Positions 1 through 9,537 of a DNA stretch of 64,000 nt are shown in pieces. Positions within the stretch are counted from its first letter, which is position 1; every line of letters begins with the position of its first letter. The notes beneath the pieces were generated by a model that made no database searches, was not told the origin of the DNA, and saw only the letters and a program-made list of their open reading frames with translations. This DNA comes from Parerythrobacter_A sp963761775 (GTDB lineage Bacteria; Pseudomonadota; Alphaproteobacteria; Sphingomonadales; Sphingomonadaceae), in the NCBI GenBank assembly GCA_963761775.1, contig CAVXIF010000002.1, positions 62,001 to 126,000 on the forward strand, in the 5' to 3' direction. A program made the position numbers and the translations under genes.

Positions 1-428
1 TGCGCGCGCAGCATGTCCGGCATACCGGGCAGGGCGACGGTGATCATGCCCGTTCCATCGGCATCGGCCATCAGGTTTGGCAGATCGCCCAGATGCTTGC
101 CGCCCGGTGATAGGACACCGTGCGTTTCGCCGGTCGGGTTCAGGTGTCCGCCTGATGATTTGAAGTCAGGCGCGTCGCAGGTGCCGGTTTCATGCAGATG
201 GAACCCGTGCGGTCCGGCCGGAATATTGCGCGCATCAATGTTCAGGAATGCTGCACCGTTGCGCTCCCGCACAGTGACGGTTCCAGCGGGCTGGCCGTCC
301 GAAGTCGTCAGCGACGCTGTGCCGATTGTCGTGCCTGATACAGGTGCAGTCGTTGCGCATGCGCCGAGGGCGAGGGGCAGCACGGCGAGAAGGGCGATGC
401 GGAGCGAGGAATGGGCGGAGGGGAGCAT
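1..428 (-). CDS. sodC: Cu/Zn superoxide dismutase, lipoprotein (3' end outside window)
   Basis: Dismutates superoxide in the periplasm. The start ATG at 428 follows an AAGGAAA ribosome site. The first 22 or so residues form a lipoprotein signal ending in the lipobox LGAC, so the enzyme is probably membrane-anchored. Visible SodC signatures are GFHLHETG (copper histidines), the cysteine in TGTCDAP, and GGHLNPTGETHG followed by GGKHLGDLPNL (zinc-loop histidines and aspartate). About 142 codons lie in the window; the family is usually 170-180 residues, so only the C-terminus with the last metal ligand and second cysteine is missing at the edge. It lies downstream of ompA, separated from it by a terminator. 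Confidence 0.9.
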   Translation of the reverse strand, partial: MLPSAHSSLRIALLAVLPLALGACATTAPVSGTTIGTASLTTSDGQPAGTVTVRERNGAAFLNIDARNIPAGPHGFHLHETGTCDAPDFKSSGGHLNPTGETHGVLSPGGKHLGDLPNLMADADGTGMITVALPGMPDMLRA

Positions 429-511
429 GGCTGTTTCCTTTGGCGGCAAGGCAGGTGCGCAGTTGGAAGGGCTGTCTTAGGCCCATCTTCGACGCGATCT
501 TGTCCACACAA

Positions 512-540
512 CGAAAAAGGGGCCGGATTGCTCCGGCCCC
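512..540 (-). terminator. Rho-independent terminator of ompA
   Basis: Read on the minus strand, a 9-bp perfect GC stem (GGGGCCGGA / TCCGGCCCC, four-base loop) is followed directly by five T. It sits 29 bases after the ompA stop codon and before sodC, so the two genes are probably separate transcripts. Confidence 0.85.
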
Positions 541-568
541 TCTAACGTTTTCAGCCGAAGCTGGAAGC

Positions 569-1768
569 TTACATGCCTGCGTTGGGGCCGTAGCTGACTT
601 CCACGCGACGGTTTTGCAGTTCGCGAACGCCGTCGGCGGTCGGAACGCGCAGCTGTCCTTCGCCGAATGCTTCGCTGGAAATGCGGGTATCGGGGATACC
701 GCGACCGGCGAGATACGAACGGACCGAAGCGTTACGTCGCTGTGCGAGGCCATCGTTGTAGACGCGCGAGCCGGACGTATCCGTGTGACCTGCGAGCATG
801 ACGGCAGCGGTGCCACAGCTGGAGTATGCGGACACGGCATTGTTGAGGATGCCGGCTGCTTCAGCCGTGATGTCCGACTGATCCCATTCGAAGAACACGA
901 TGTACGGGCCCTGGCGACATACCGGCGCAGGTGTCGGACAGGTTGCCGTTACCGGAATGACCGAACCATCGGCACAGGTCTTGTTCTGGACAGGTGCAGG
1001 CGGAGGCGTTGGGCGTGCCGGGCATGCTTCCGTGACCGGAATGACCGAACCGTCGTAACACGTCTGCGTTGCGATCGGCTCCGGACCACCGAAGTTCAGC
1101 GTGAACGTACCCATCAGCGAGTGCGAACGCAGCTTGGCTTCGTTATCGCGACCGGCAACGTCGACGAAGTCGATGTCTTCGGCGGTGAACATGCGATAGC
1201 GCAGGCCGGCATCGATGTTCTCGGTAATCGGCGCACGGACACCGGCAAGGATCTGCCAGGCGAGGCCGGTGTTCGAATCATCGAAACCCGTGGGAATGTC
1301 GTACTGCGTGCGGGCCACACCGATACCGGCGCCAGCGAATGCCTGCAGGCCGTCATCGGGACCGAAATCGAACAGGCCGTTCAGCATGAAGCTGAGGGCA
1401 TCGACTTCCGACTGCGGCGTAGCGAACGTGCCGCCGGGGACGACAACCGTCTGGCCGGCATTTACCACGGGGAAACCGATGCCGCCAACGCTGAAGGAAT
1501 CGATGTCCGCGGTACGGTAGCTCGCCTCGGCTTCGAGACGGAACGCGCCGAAGTCATGACCGACCACGGCACCGAAATCGCCGCCTTCGTCATATTCGAC
1601 CGTCGCATCGCCGGTTGCGCCGGTGATGGAATTGACGACCGATACGTCGGTATCTTCGACGAGCATCGGGCCGCCCTGGGCTTCGATGTACCACTGGCCA
1701 TCGCGTGCGAGAGCCGGCGTAGCAAGGGCCGTGGAGGCCAGCGCCATGCCAATGACGAGTTTGCGCAT
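569..1768 (-). CDS. ompA: OmpA-family outer membrane protein
   Basis: A 399-residue outer membrane protein. Residues 1-21 are a Sec signal peptide ending ALA; residues about 22-245 look like an eight-stranded beta-barrel with regular aromatic and glycine alternation. Two copies of a short Cys motif (TCYDGSVIPVTEACP and TCADGSVIPVTATCP) separated by a Pro-rich linker form a hinge. The C-terminal 115 residues are an OmpA peptidoglycan-binding domain with the hallmark GHTDTSGS and NDGLAQRRNASVR motifs. A strong site (AAGGGGA) precedes the ATG and a terminator follows. It is likely an abundant structural protein tying the outer membrane to the wall. Confidence 0.93.
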   Translation of the reverse strand: MRKLVIGMALASTALATPALARDGQWYIEAQGGPMLVEDTDVSVVNSITGATGDATVEYDEGGDFGAVVGHDFGAFRLEAEASYRTADIDSFSVGGIGFPVVNAGQTVVVPGGTFATPQSEVDALSFMLNGLFDFGPDDGLQAFAGAGIGVARTQYDIPTGFDDSNTGLAWQILAGVRAPITENIDAGLRYRMFTAEDIDFVDVAGRDNEAKLRSHSLMGTFTLNFGGPEPIATQTCYDGSVIPVTEACPARPTPPPAPVQNKTCADGSVIPVTATCPTPAPVCRQGPYIVFFEWDQSDITAEAAGILNNAVSAYSSCGTAAVMLAGHTDTSGSRVYNDGLAQRRNASVRSYLAGRGIPDTRISSEAFGEGQLRVPTADGVRELQNRRVEVSYGPNAGM

Positions 1769-1980
1769 ATTATATTCCCCTTAGGAGTGAGCGAAGATTG
1801 CCGCTGTTCGGGCAGTTTTCTGGATTTTCCGCATGTTTTCTAACTTTTCCGGACGAAGGTGGCAAGCAATCAATCATACGATACTGTTGCAAGAATGTCG
1901 CTAAACCGGCAGGTTCACAGCATCGGGTACGTCGCCACCTTATTCATCCCGTGTCAAACGGCGGCTTCGCTGAAAGGTTC

Positions 1981-2443
1981 CTAACTGCCGGAGGGAAATA
2001 TCCCCGCGGTTTCGAGCGCCGCGACCAGAGCGGCAAATGCGGTGCGCAGTTCGGCATCCTGCGTGGCGCCGCCCGAGACGGAGCGCGGGCGCGTCGGGAT
2101 AGGCCCAGCTGCCACGATAGAGCGCGAACTGCCCCGCAGCGGCATCCCAGATACGCATGCCGTCCTGTGGTGCAACGAATATCCAGCTCTCGCCCTGCCA
2201 CCCCGCCAGCGCATCGTCATGGCCGGTCCAGACCCCGCCCGCACCAGAGGCGACGCGCCATGTCTCACCCGCAACCGGCGCGGATGGCGGGGTGATGGCC
2301 GATCCCGATACGGCGCAATGGTGCAGCAGGTCGGCGCGCGCGAGACCTTCATTGACGAAAAACTCCTTCTGCCCCTGCCCCGGCAGCAGAAAGGGCAGGG
2401 CGTATCGGGGCGAGCGGTCGGTGAATGTGACGAGCTGGGACAT
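1981..2443 (-). CDS. DUF2793 protein at the distal end of the GTA cluster (frame break near 2090)
   Basis: Starts at the ATG at 2443 (MSQLVTFTDRSPRYALPFLL) behind AAAGGAAC. The N-terminal 110 residues are typical of DUF2793, a protein commonly last in sphingomonad GTA/phage tail modules and presumed to be a tail-fibre or tip component. The frame then leaves the family near 2090: the continuation SVSGGATQDAELRTAF and a natural end (FPSGS, stop at 1981) lie in the next frame. Removing one C from a CCC run restores about 153 residues. As written, the frame reads on past the natural end. Its role is inferred only from context. Confidence 0.75.
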
Positions 2444-2481
2444 GGGCGGTTCCTTTGCAGATGTGCGTTGATCGACGGAGG

Positions 2482-4635
2482 TTAGAGAATGCCGATCATG
2501 AGCGGCGGTGAAAGCGAGATGCGTCCGATCTGCCGCGCCCATATGGATTCGCCCTTGAAGACAGCGGTATCGGCGGCGGAGAGGGTAAGCGTTGGTTGGT
2601 CCACCTCGCGGAGTGCCAGCGGCGCATCGACGGGGCCGATGCCGATTCGGTAGCGTTCGGCGTCTTCGTGCAAGGGTGGTTCGATGCCGTCCTGCCAAAC
2701 CCATGCGCCCCGCGCGCGGCGGGTCCAGCACAAGGCCGTACGACCGTCGGCCAGCCGGTCCAGCCTGCCATGAACCGGGGACAGAGGACGCTGGCCAAGG
2801 CCGGGATTGGCAATCGGAGCGATCACCGGGTCGGTATCACCCAGGCCGATGGCGGCTATGGCAGCCGGATCGCCGCTGCCTGGCGCGGGCTGGAGCGGCA
2901 CCAGCGAATCATCGAGCAGGGCGGCCATCGTGCCCGCCGGATGTCCGGCCCGCGCCGCGCCTTCGGTGCCGCCGCGACCGCGCAAAAGGCCGCGCAATGT
3001 CCATTCACCAAAACCGTTGCGGGTCGCGGTGGCGAACTGGATCACTTCGTCGCCGACCAGCAGGCGGTTCGCACCATCGGCCAGCTCGACCAGCGAGGCC
3101 GATGCGAGGTGCATGTCAGGTGTGGCGAGCGTGACGTGGAGCGTTGCCGCGCTCTCGAACAACAGGGCGGCGGATGGCGCGAGTGCGCTGTGCAGCGTGC
3201 CGAATACGCCTTGTGCTCTGCCGCTGGGGCCGAGCGGGGCTAAGCCGCTTGCGGTGTCGGAATAAAGCGCCGCGCCGCGCCAGCCATCGTCGGATGCGGC
3301 GAGGACCGCGTAGACGGGCAGACCGGTCGCCGCGCCGGTGCCGTCCCAGGGTGCTTCGAACGCACGTAGCAAGGTGGGTCCGGCAATCCGGTCGGGCGGT
3401 GCGGGCAATGCGCCTGCGTCGGTGACAGGGGGTGCGGTTGCAGCTTGGTTGGCAATGCGATCCAGCATCAGCTCCACGCCGGTATCGCGCCATTCCCACG
3501 ACGACACGCGCCACAGGCCGCCAATTCCGGGCGCGCGCACAACCTGGCCGGGACGCACCGAAGGATCGAGTTCCGCCACCCGCCATTGCAGGGTCTCGTG
3601 CCGCGCGTGTTGCCGCGATACGGCCTCGCCCAGCAACCGCTGCGCGTCGGGGGCAGCCAGCGTCGCGGGAAATTCCAGCACTGCCTGTCCCGTAGCCGCT
3701 CGGCGTGCCGCATATTGCAGGCCCGGCTGGTAGTCGCGCGCCGGATCGTAATAGCGCAGCGCAGCAGGTGCTCTGGCCTCGGCGGTGCCGCGTTCGTGCG
3801 CCATGCCGTTTGCACCGCCGAATTCATCTTCGCCCGCCACGATAGCCGGTCCGAGCACGGGCGGGTCGGCGGGGATGGCGGCGCCGTCGGACAGCACGAT
3901 GCCATCCTGCGCGGCTTCGACATTCAGCGGGAACAGGGCATCGACCTGCGCCAGCAAATCGCCGGCACTGCCGCCATCGTGGCCGATACCGGCGAGGCCA
4001 AAGAGCAGCGGACCGCTCGCCGTCTCATGCAGCAGATCGCCCGCCGCCAATGCGCCCTCATCGGCGAACACTTCGACGCTCAGTGTCGGAATGCGGTTGC
4101 CGAAATCGGCAAGTTGCAAATCCTCGAACACGAGATAGGCTGTGCCGCGAAAGGCGGGTGTGTCGGGCTTGTCGGCCGCAATCAGCGGATCGACGGGCTG
4201 GTCGCCATGTCCCGTATGGACACGCAGAGTGCCGCCGACCTTGAGGTCGCCTGCCGCACCGCGCAACAGGTTTCCGTCGGCCCAGATGCGGCCGATGCGC
4301 GCGATGGGCCGGCTGGAGAGTGCAAGCGCGAAGGAGGTCGCGTAGCTGTAGGTGGTGACCGAGGGCTTGCCCTTGCCGCCGCCGCCTTTCTCGCGTGTTT
4401 CTGTGAGTTCGGTGGCCCAGATCACGCTGCCCGCCACCCGCATTGCGCCGAAATAGCGGCCAATGGGCATGCCATAGCTGCTGGTCGAGATGGCAAGGTC
4501 TTTCAGCTGCGCGCCTTCGCGACTGCCGCCACCGATGATCGCATTGTCGAGACTGCGCCCCGCCAGCGCGCCCAGTGCGCCGCCGATGGGGCCGCCCAGC
4601 AGCGTGCCGATACCGCCCAATACCAGTGTCGCCAT
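2482..4635 (-). CDS. GTA tail-tip/host-specificity protein (gp15-like)
   Basis: About 717 residues starting at ATG 4635 (MATLVLGGIGTLLGG). The long glycine/alanine-rich hydrophobic N-terminus followed by the conserved ISTSSYGMPIGRYFGAMRVAGSVIWAT-type region (positions about 55-80) is typical of the phage-tail_3/gp15 family. It is roughly half the size of gp15 of Rhodobacter capsulatus, whose N-terminus carries a TIM-barrel domain; here a TIM-barrel-like region appears instead in the gp12 homologue. The start lies 5 bases past the end of the NlpC/P60 gene, so the two are probably translationally coupled. The expected role is the tip of the tail that contacts the recipient cell; that role is inferred from family. 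Confidence 0.85.
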   Translation of the reverse strand: MATLVLGGIGTLLGGPIGGALGALAGRSLDNAIIGGGSREGAQLKDLAISTSSYGMPIGRYFGAMRVAGSVIWATELTETREKGGGGKGKPSVTTYSYATSFALALSSRPIARIGRIWADGNLLRGAAGDLKVGGTLRVHTGHGDQPVDPLIAADKPDTPAFRGTAYLVFEDLQLADFGNRIPTLSVEVFADEGALAAGDLLHETASGPLLFGLAGIGHDGGSAGDLLAQVDALFPLNVEAAQDGIVLSDGAAIPADPPVLGPAIVAGEDEFGGANGMAHERGTAEARAPAALRYYDPARDYQPGLQYAARRAATGQAVLEFPATLAAPDAQRLLGEAVSRQHARHETLQWRVAELDPSVRPGQVVRAPGIGGLWRVSSWEWRDTGVELMLDRIANQAATAPPVTDAGALPAPPDRIAGPTLLRAFEAPWDGTGAATGLPVYAVLAASDDGWRGAALYSDTASGLAPLGPSGRAQGVFGTLHSALAPSAALLFESAATLHVTLATPDMHLASASLVELADGANRLLVGDEVIQFATATRNGFGEWTLRGLLRGRGGTEGAARAGHPAGTMAALLDDSLVPLQPAPGSGDPAAIAAIGLGDTDPVIAPIANPGLGQRPLSPVHGRLDRLADGRTALCWTRRARGAWVWQDGIEPPLHEDAERYRIGIGPVDAPLALREVDQPTLTLSAADTAVFKGESIWARQIGRISLSPPLMIGIL

Positions 4636-4639
4636 GAGA

Positions 4640-5059
4640 TCAGTGCTCCTGTAGCGGCACAAACCGCCAGTGATGGGTGATGTGCGCGTCGTGTTGCCAC
4701 GGCATCCGCACGACGCGGCACAGACCGGCATGGGCATGGACGAGGCAATCCGGCGCTGTCGCGATATGCAGATGTCGTTGTGCCGGGCCCGGAGCGGTCA
4801 CGATGCAGTCGCCGCGTCGTGGCTGGCTGGAAACGGATGAGAAGCCGCACGCCGCCGCCAGTTCGGGCAGAAAAGCGTAATCGATGTTGCGAAGCGCGTA
4901 GGGCGGCAAAGGCGGCACGCGCACGCCCGTCTGCTCCAGCGCCAGTACGATGAGGCCGACGCAATCGACACCTGTGACGGCGTCGCGACCATGCAGCCGG
5001 AAGGGCGCGCCAACCATCGCCTCCGCCGCAGCGGCGAAGCGTTCGGCGCGGCAGTCCAC
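4640..5059 (-). CDS. GTA NlpC/P60-type cell-wall peptidase (gp14-like)
   Basis: A 139-residue single-domain cysteine peptidase. The putative catalytic cysteine is C33 in GVDCVGL, with a histidine near position 98 in QRHLHIA and a further HAHAG motif at 108-112, matching the NlpC/P60 Cys-His arrangement seen in phage tail peptidases. In RcGTA the equivalent protein helps the tail cross the recipient's peptidoglycan. It lies 4 bases after the corrected end of gp13 and immediately before gp15, the standard tail-tip order. Confidence 0.88.
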   Translation of the reverse strand: MDCRAERFAAAAEAMVGAPFRLHGRDAVTGVDCVGLIVLALEQTGVRVPPLPPYALRNIDYAFLPELAAACGFSSVSSQPRRGDCIVTAPGPAQRHLHIATAPDCLVHAHAGLCRVVRMPWQHDAHITHHWRFVPLQEH

Positions 5060-5063
5060 GGTG

Positions 5064-5901
5064 TCAGCCTTGCGCCAGCGGATAGCGGGTGAGCAGGTCG
5101 TTCCCGGGAAGGAACGGCTCGCCCTGGAAATTTACGGCATTGCCGAACCGCGCGGCGCAGGTCGCCAGCGTGTGGTCGCACCCCTCGCGCACACGAGCGC
5201 GGGTGCCGGGCGCGGGCGGATCGGTCAGCGGCCAGACAAGCGCAAGGCCGCTCTCGTCCGCGTCGCCGATATCGGCGCGCGTGCCTGCTGCCGGACCATT
5301 GCGCCACAAGCAGTTCGCCACCGGCAAAGCGCGTGGGGTTTGCGATGTCGAAGGCGAAACGGCCGGTTGGCAGGTCATGCGAAACGAGCGTCGCCTCCTG
5401 CGTGAAGCGGGCGGGCGAAAGCGTGCATCCCGTGCCGCAGAACCGGGCGCGACAGGTCGGGCTGGTGCGTGGCACCGGGTCGATATCGAGCGCGGCTTTC
5501 GTGCTGGCGAGGGCGGCGGAAAACTGCCCGCCCTCGTCACGGATAGCGCCGATGTTGCCATAATAGAGGACGGTCCGTCTCAGCGTTTCCCAATCGACCA
5601 CGCCAACCGCCACGCGCGCGCCGTCGAACCGCCCGATGCGCAGGTCCGTTGCCGCGATGCTGTCATGCGCCAGGACGCCTGTCATCTCGGCGCTGTCGTC
5701 GCCGAACCCGGCGTCGCGGCGAATGGCGCTGGGCAGCATGCCGGGCGCGGCGCGGTGGTCGATCCCGTCGAAACGCAGCGCGCGGTCATGGCTGGTAAAG
5801 CCCAGCGTCACGCCGTCGCGGCGATAGATGCGCCAGAAGGTCGCGACGGCTTCCAGTTCCGTTGCGAAGAAGATGTGGCCCCCGTCAGCTTCAGGCATCA
5901 T
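5064..5901 (-). pseudogene. GTA DUF2163 tail protein (gp13-like), broken by a +1 frame shift near 5275
   Basis: Begins ATGATG at 5901, the TGA of gp12 being embedded in it (ATGA overlap). The first 205 residues (HIFFATELEAVATFWRIYRR..., YYGNIGAIRDEGGQFSAAL) are classic DUF2163, including cysteines near CRARFCGTGC. After LLVAQWSG the frame loses homology; the rest (ADIGDADESGLALVWPL, then a CxxxxxxFxNAVNFQGEP C-terminus ending at 5064) is in the next frame. Skipping one base gives 278 residues, the normal family length. Whether this is a sequencing indel or a real lesion cannot be decided from the sequence. Confidence 0.85.
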
Positions 5902-8238
5902 CCGGCCTCGCGCACTTCGATGAGCGGGGCCGAAGGCGCTTCGCCTGCCGCGAAGGTGGCAGCGCTGATATCCAGGCGGTCGTCGGCGAAGCGCACCGGC
6001 ACATCGAACAGGTAACCTGCGCGTACCTCTGCCCCGGCGGACGGTGCGGTATCGAACGCGATGCGCCCGCCATCCTGCCACTGCCATGCGCCCGTTTCCA
6101 CGCCCCCGATGCTGCACCGGATGCTGGCGATATCGGGGCGTGTAATGCGGCGTTGCTGCGGGTCGGTATCGTTGCCGTAATTCTTCACCAGGCCGAACAC
6201 CGAACGCAGGCCGTCGCCGGTGCCGAGCAACTGGTCGTCCGGCGTCGGCGTGCCGGTCATGCCGTTGCTGCTATGGTCGAACGGGTCCGTCAGGCGGAAC
6301 CCGCGCGCTGCCCCGCGTCTGGCGCGGAAGAAGGCCAGCAGCACGCCTAGTTCCGCCTCGCTGCGGATGCCGGGGCCGACATCGAACCGCAGCCGGGCAT
6401 CGGCCCAGTGCGTAGTGCGGCGTTCATGCCCGCTGGCCGTGGTGGCGATGGTGGTGCTGAATTGCGGCGACACCGATGCGTCGCGTCCGGGGCTGAGCGG
6501 GTAGGGGATGTCGTCGAAGGCCTGCATGGGTTCGTCCTTTGTGTCTTCCGCCGGGAAGGCGAAGCGGGTGTATCCGTCGCGCGCGACCTGCGGCAGCGCC
6601 CAGACGAAGCGGCGCGTGATGCCGCGTGCCGCCGCCTCGTCCAGCGCGGCATCGATGCGCGGCCAGTAGGTTTCGGCGTCCTCTGCGCGCAGCACAAAGC
6701 CGGACAGGTAATCCTGCCGGTCGAGCGGGTAGCCAAGGCGTGCGTCGGCCGCGGCGTAGGCGGCACGGCGCGCGGCATCGCGGCCCTCGGTCAGCCAGTC
6801 GTAATCCTCCAGCTGCAACCGGTCGAAGGCGGGCCATGCCCAGCCCACGGGCAGGTTGGCGCGATAGATTTCGGGGCGTTCGGGATCGAGGATGGTGGGT
6901 GTGAAGGCGAGCAGCAGGATTTCCGCGCCTTGAAACGCATCGCGCACGGCTTGCGCCAGCGCAGCGGTGGACTGCGCCAGCAGCGCCCCGGCGGCATCGA
7001 GCAGGTCGGTTTCCGCTGTCGTAAGCGGATCGTGCAGGCTGGCGATGACGGGTGGCGCGCCACCCAGCGCAGCGCGCGCCGCATCGTCATACAGGCACGG
7101 TCGGCCATCGGGCATGACCCACCACCACGGCTCGCCGATCTGGAATACCGGCGGCAGGCCTGCGCCGGTCTGCAAGGCGACGAAGCGCAAAGCCACCGCG
7201 CGCAGCCATGCCATCGCGCCTTCGTTGGCAGGCGAGAGCAGGGCCGAGGGCGGCACCCAACCCGTCCGTCCCGGCGCACCATCGGCGGCGCGCTGCTGCC
7301 ATGCGGCGGGGCAGTGCGCGGCAAACAGTTCGTAGGACAGCGACAGGATGACGCCGAACCCGGCGGCCTGCGCGAGCACGAGAAAGTCGCGATGCCATGC
7401 TTCCGCCGGACCACACAGCGCGCCATCCTGTGCCGCGATCAGGTCATCGCCATCCGCTTCGCAGCGCGAAGAAGTGGCTCATCCCGACATAATGCAGGAT
7501 CCGCTTTTCGTACCCCAGCGCGCGGATCATGCGGAGGAGGCGCGCGGGTGTCTGGTTGTAAGCATCGTCGTAGCCGGTTGCGATCTGTTCGCCATGCGGC
7601 GGCACCTGCACATCGCCGATCTCCAGCATTGCCCGCTCACCATCACACACGATGCCGGTCATCTCGGCCCAGCCCGATTGCGGCGCGGGCAGGCGGGCGG
7701 TGCTGCCCGGTACGAAACCCGCCGGCACCAGGCTGATGAACATGCGGTCGATATCGGCGACATGCACTGCCTCGCCCGGCAGGCCGTAACCGCTTTCGAG
7801 CATCGAGAAGGGCAGCACAATCTGCGCGTCTTCGGACGTGCCTATGGCGTAGTTCCACAGCCGCACATACCAGGCGCGTACTGCGCCGCTCGCATCGCGG
7901 CCTTCGATCGTCAAAGTCGGGCCGTTGGGCGCATCGAGCGGGATAATGCCTGCCGACCGCCAGCGAAAGCGCAGCGTGGTGCGCGAATAATCGCGGTCCG
8001 TGGCGTAGGACAGAAGCGGATGGTCGAGCGTGTCCGCGCTGTCCCAGATCAGCCCGGCCAACTCGCCTTCATGATAGAAATCGCATTCGACCCGCAGCGC
8101 ATCGGGGGCAGGCGTGGTAACGCTGGCCATCATCGGGCGCGGGAAATTCACCGTCCAGTAAACGGGATCGAACCGCTGGATATGGTCGGTGTCCTGCCCC
8201 CCTTTCGTGGCAGGGGTGGTAGCGAGCCAATGGGGCAT
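5898..8238 (-). pseudogene. GTA gp12-like protein: TIM-barrel-like region fused to DUF2460, +1 frame shift near 7460
   Basis: Two adjacent open frames make one protein of about 779 residues. Frame one (8238-7444) ends HYVGMSHFFAL then stops. Frame two (down to 5898) continues as AAQDGALCGPAEAWHRDF and VILSLSYELF, but has no credible start between the stop at 7444 and a GTG at 7379, which would cut off family-conserved residues. The middle third (VILSLSYELF, TGWVPPSALLSPAN, QIGEPWWWVM) resembles a glycosidase-type TIM barrel with an acidic residue in GEPWW. The last 200 residues (FSTTIATTASGHERR, RLTDPFDHSS) are DUF2460. From memory, sphingomonad GTA homologues are single proteins of this size, which supports a one-base break rather than two genes. 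Confidence 0.8.
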
Positions 8239-8265
8239 CGTGCGGGTCTCCGATGTTTGAAGGAA

Positions 8266-8438
8266 GGGTTTCTCGCAGAGAGTGCAGAGGAAAGAGGGAC
8301 GCAGAGATGCTGTGTCTTCGGTGAAGCCGCTTTCGATAATACGTGTTGGCGAGAGACCCGTGCGTTGCAGAGATAGGGCCTGCGCCTCAGCCTCTTTTCT
8401 TCCCGTCTCATTTTCCTCTGCGTCTCAGCGAAAAACCC
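8266..8438. repeat. Inverted-repeat element, family A copy 1 (gp12/gp11 spacer)
   Basis: The arms are imperfect complements of each other: left 8266-8293 (GGGTTTCTCGCAGAG...) and right 8411-8438 (...CTCAGCGAAAAACCC). They enclose about 115 bases with no coding frame of note. Two more elements with the same ends lie at about 12960 and 15190. No transposase is present, so it looks like a non-autonomous, MITE-like or RNA-hairpin repeat. It separates the tape-measure gene from gp12 inside an otherwise tightly packed operon. Confidence 0.75.
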
Positions 8439-8460
8439 GCTTTTGCGGAACCGCTAGGAG

Positions 8461-9048
8461 CTATCCAGCCAATGCCCGCCGCACTTGCGCAGCGACCTGC
8501 CGGCTGCTGCGTTGCAGGGCGACGGGGGTATCGGTGCCGCGCGGGGTGTTGAGGTTGATGGCGACGCGCACGTCGCGCGGCGGGGCGATGCCTGGATTGG
8601 CTTCGACCCGGCCCGCGCTGGTTGGCACGAACAGTTCGGGGCCGCGCTCTCCGACCACGTATCCGCGACCGGGTGAAACCGGTCCGCCGGTCGCGCGTCC
8701 GGGCAGGCCGAACAGACCGTTCAGCAGGCCGCCGACCGCGCCGCCCAGACCACCCTGTGCTCCGGGGCCGAACAGGCTGTCCAGCCCCAGTTGCAACGCC
8801 TGTCCGGCGATCTGGTCAAGCACTTGGCTGGCCATTCGGCCCAGGTCGGCAAAGCCCAGCGTGCCCTTGCGCAAGGCGCTCGTCAGCCCGCGTTCCAGCA
8901 CATTGCCCGCTTGTTCGAACCCGCCGATCAGCTGGGTGTCGAGGCTGGCGCGCATGGTGCGGATGTCGCTGGAAAAGCCCCCGGTCGCTGCACGCACATC
9001 GACCAGAAGGGTATCGAGTTCATTATCCATCTCAAGCGTGTTGGCCAT
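8461..9048 (-). CDS. GTA short tail tape-measure protein (gp11-like)
   Basis: 195 residues. The N-terminus is predicted helical (residues 1-85, LVDVRAATGGFSSDIRTMRASLD...). A glycine-rich hydrophobic stretch about 90-120 follows (GPGAQGGLGGAVGGLLNG), then the conserved tail-tape C-terminal motif ATGGPVSPGRGYVVGERGPELFVP (about 118-141). It sets tail length and is threaded in the tail tube in related particles. The start at 9048 overlaps gp10.1 by 17 bases; a second ATG at 9030 would remove the overlap. The short length fits the short GTA tail. Confidence 0.85.
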   Translation of the reverse strand: MANTLEMDNELDTLLVDVRAATGGFSSDIRTMRASLDTQLIGGFEQAGNVLERGLTSALRKGTLGFADLGRMASQVLDQIAGQALQLGLDSLFGPGAQGGLGGAVGGLLNGLFGLPGRATGGPVSPGRGYVVGERGPELFVPTSAGRVEANPGIAPPRDVRVAINLNTPRGTDTPVALQRSSRQVAAQVRRALAG

Positions 9049-9232
9049 CGTCGCTCTCCAGCAAATGTTCCAGTTGCGCGCGGTCGATCCCGCTATGCGT
9101 CGCGGTCGGCGGAGTCAGCGCGGTGGCGAATTCGGCTGGTGTGGCGGTCCAGAATTCGTGGGGTCGCCAGCCCAGCATCTGTGCGGCGGTGGCGGCGTGA
9201 CCGAGCGCAGCCGTAGCAAAGGTTTCGCTCAT
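9032..9232 (-). CDS. GTA tail assembly chaperone-like protein (gp10.1-like)
   Basis: 66 residues from ATG 9232 (MSETFATAALGHAATAAQML). The motif GWRPHEFWTATPAEFATAL is typical of the small phage tail assembly chaperone found between gp10 and the tape measure in GTA clusters. The start overlaps the gp10 stop (ATGA), indicating coupled translation. Too small for functional residues to be assigned. Confidence 0.8.
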   Translation of the reverse strand: MSETFATAALGHAATAAQMLGWRPHEFWTATPAEFATALTPPTATHSGIDRAQLEHLLESDDGQHA

Positions 9233-9537
9233 CCCGTTCCGCGCAGAATCTGGCCCAGCAGCGTGCGCAAGGGTGCGGCACACGCCGCCAGCCCCTGCGC
9301 CATGACCGCTTCGCCAACGGCATCGCGCGTCAGGTTATGCGGCGGGACAAGGCAATGCCAGAACAGCGCTGCCATCTCGCGCAAGGCCAGCCGCCCCTCG
9401 CCCGCGCGTTCGACCAGCGCGAATAGCGGGCCGAGTTCTTCTTCGGCGGCAACCAGCGCGGTGAACGTCGGGCGCAGCGTGAAGGTGTCGCCCGCGATGG
9501 TGAAGGTCGCTTCGCCCCTCAGCACATTGGCGCTCAC
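9229..9537 (-). CDS. GTA gp10-like tail protein (tail chaperone family)
   Basis: 102 residues starting MSANVLRGEATFTIAGDTFTLRPTFTAL. The beta-rich N-terminus and the following EEELGPLFALVERAGEGRLALREMAALFWHCL region match the GTA TA10-like tail assembly family. It overlaps gp9 upstream and gp10.1 downstream by ATGA junctions, so gp9-gp10-gp10.1 form one translation-coupled block. The presumed role is in tail tube assembly. Confidence 0.82.
   Translation of the reverse strand: MSANVLRGEATFTIAGDTFTLRPTFTALVAAEEELGPLFALVERAGEGRLALREMAALFWHCLVPPHNLTRDAVGEAVMAQGLAACAAPLRTLLGQILRGTG

Noticed and set aside
326..1843. 505-codon open frame on the plus strand
   Set aside because: Antisense to ompA; the minus-strand protein has a signal peptide, an OmpA domain and a terminator, while the plus frame has no recognisable motif.
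3445..4680. 411-codon plus-strand frame inside the GTA
   Set aside because: Antisense of gp15; composition typical of a shadow frame.
7444..8238. Two separate genes (7444-8238 and 5898-7379) at gp12
   Set aside because: The second frame has no start that keeps the conserved residues, and the two parts join without gap into one family-length protein.
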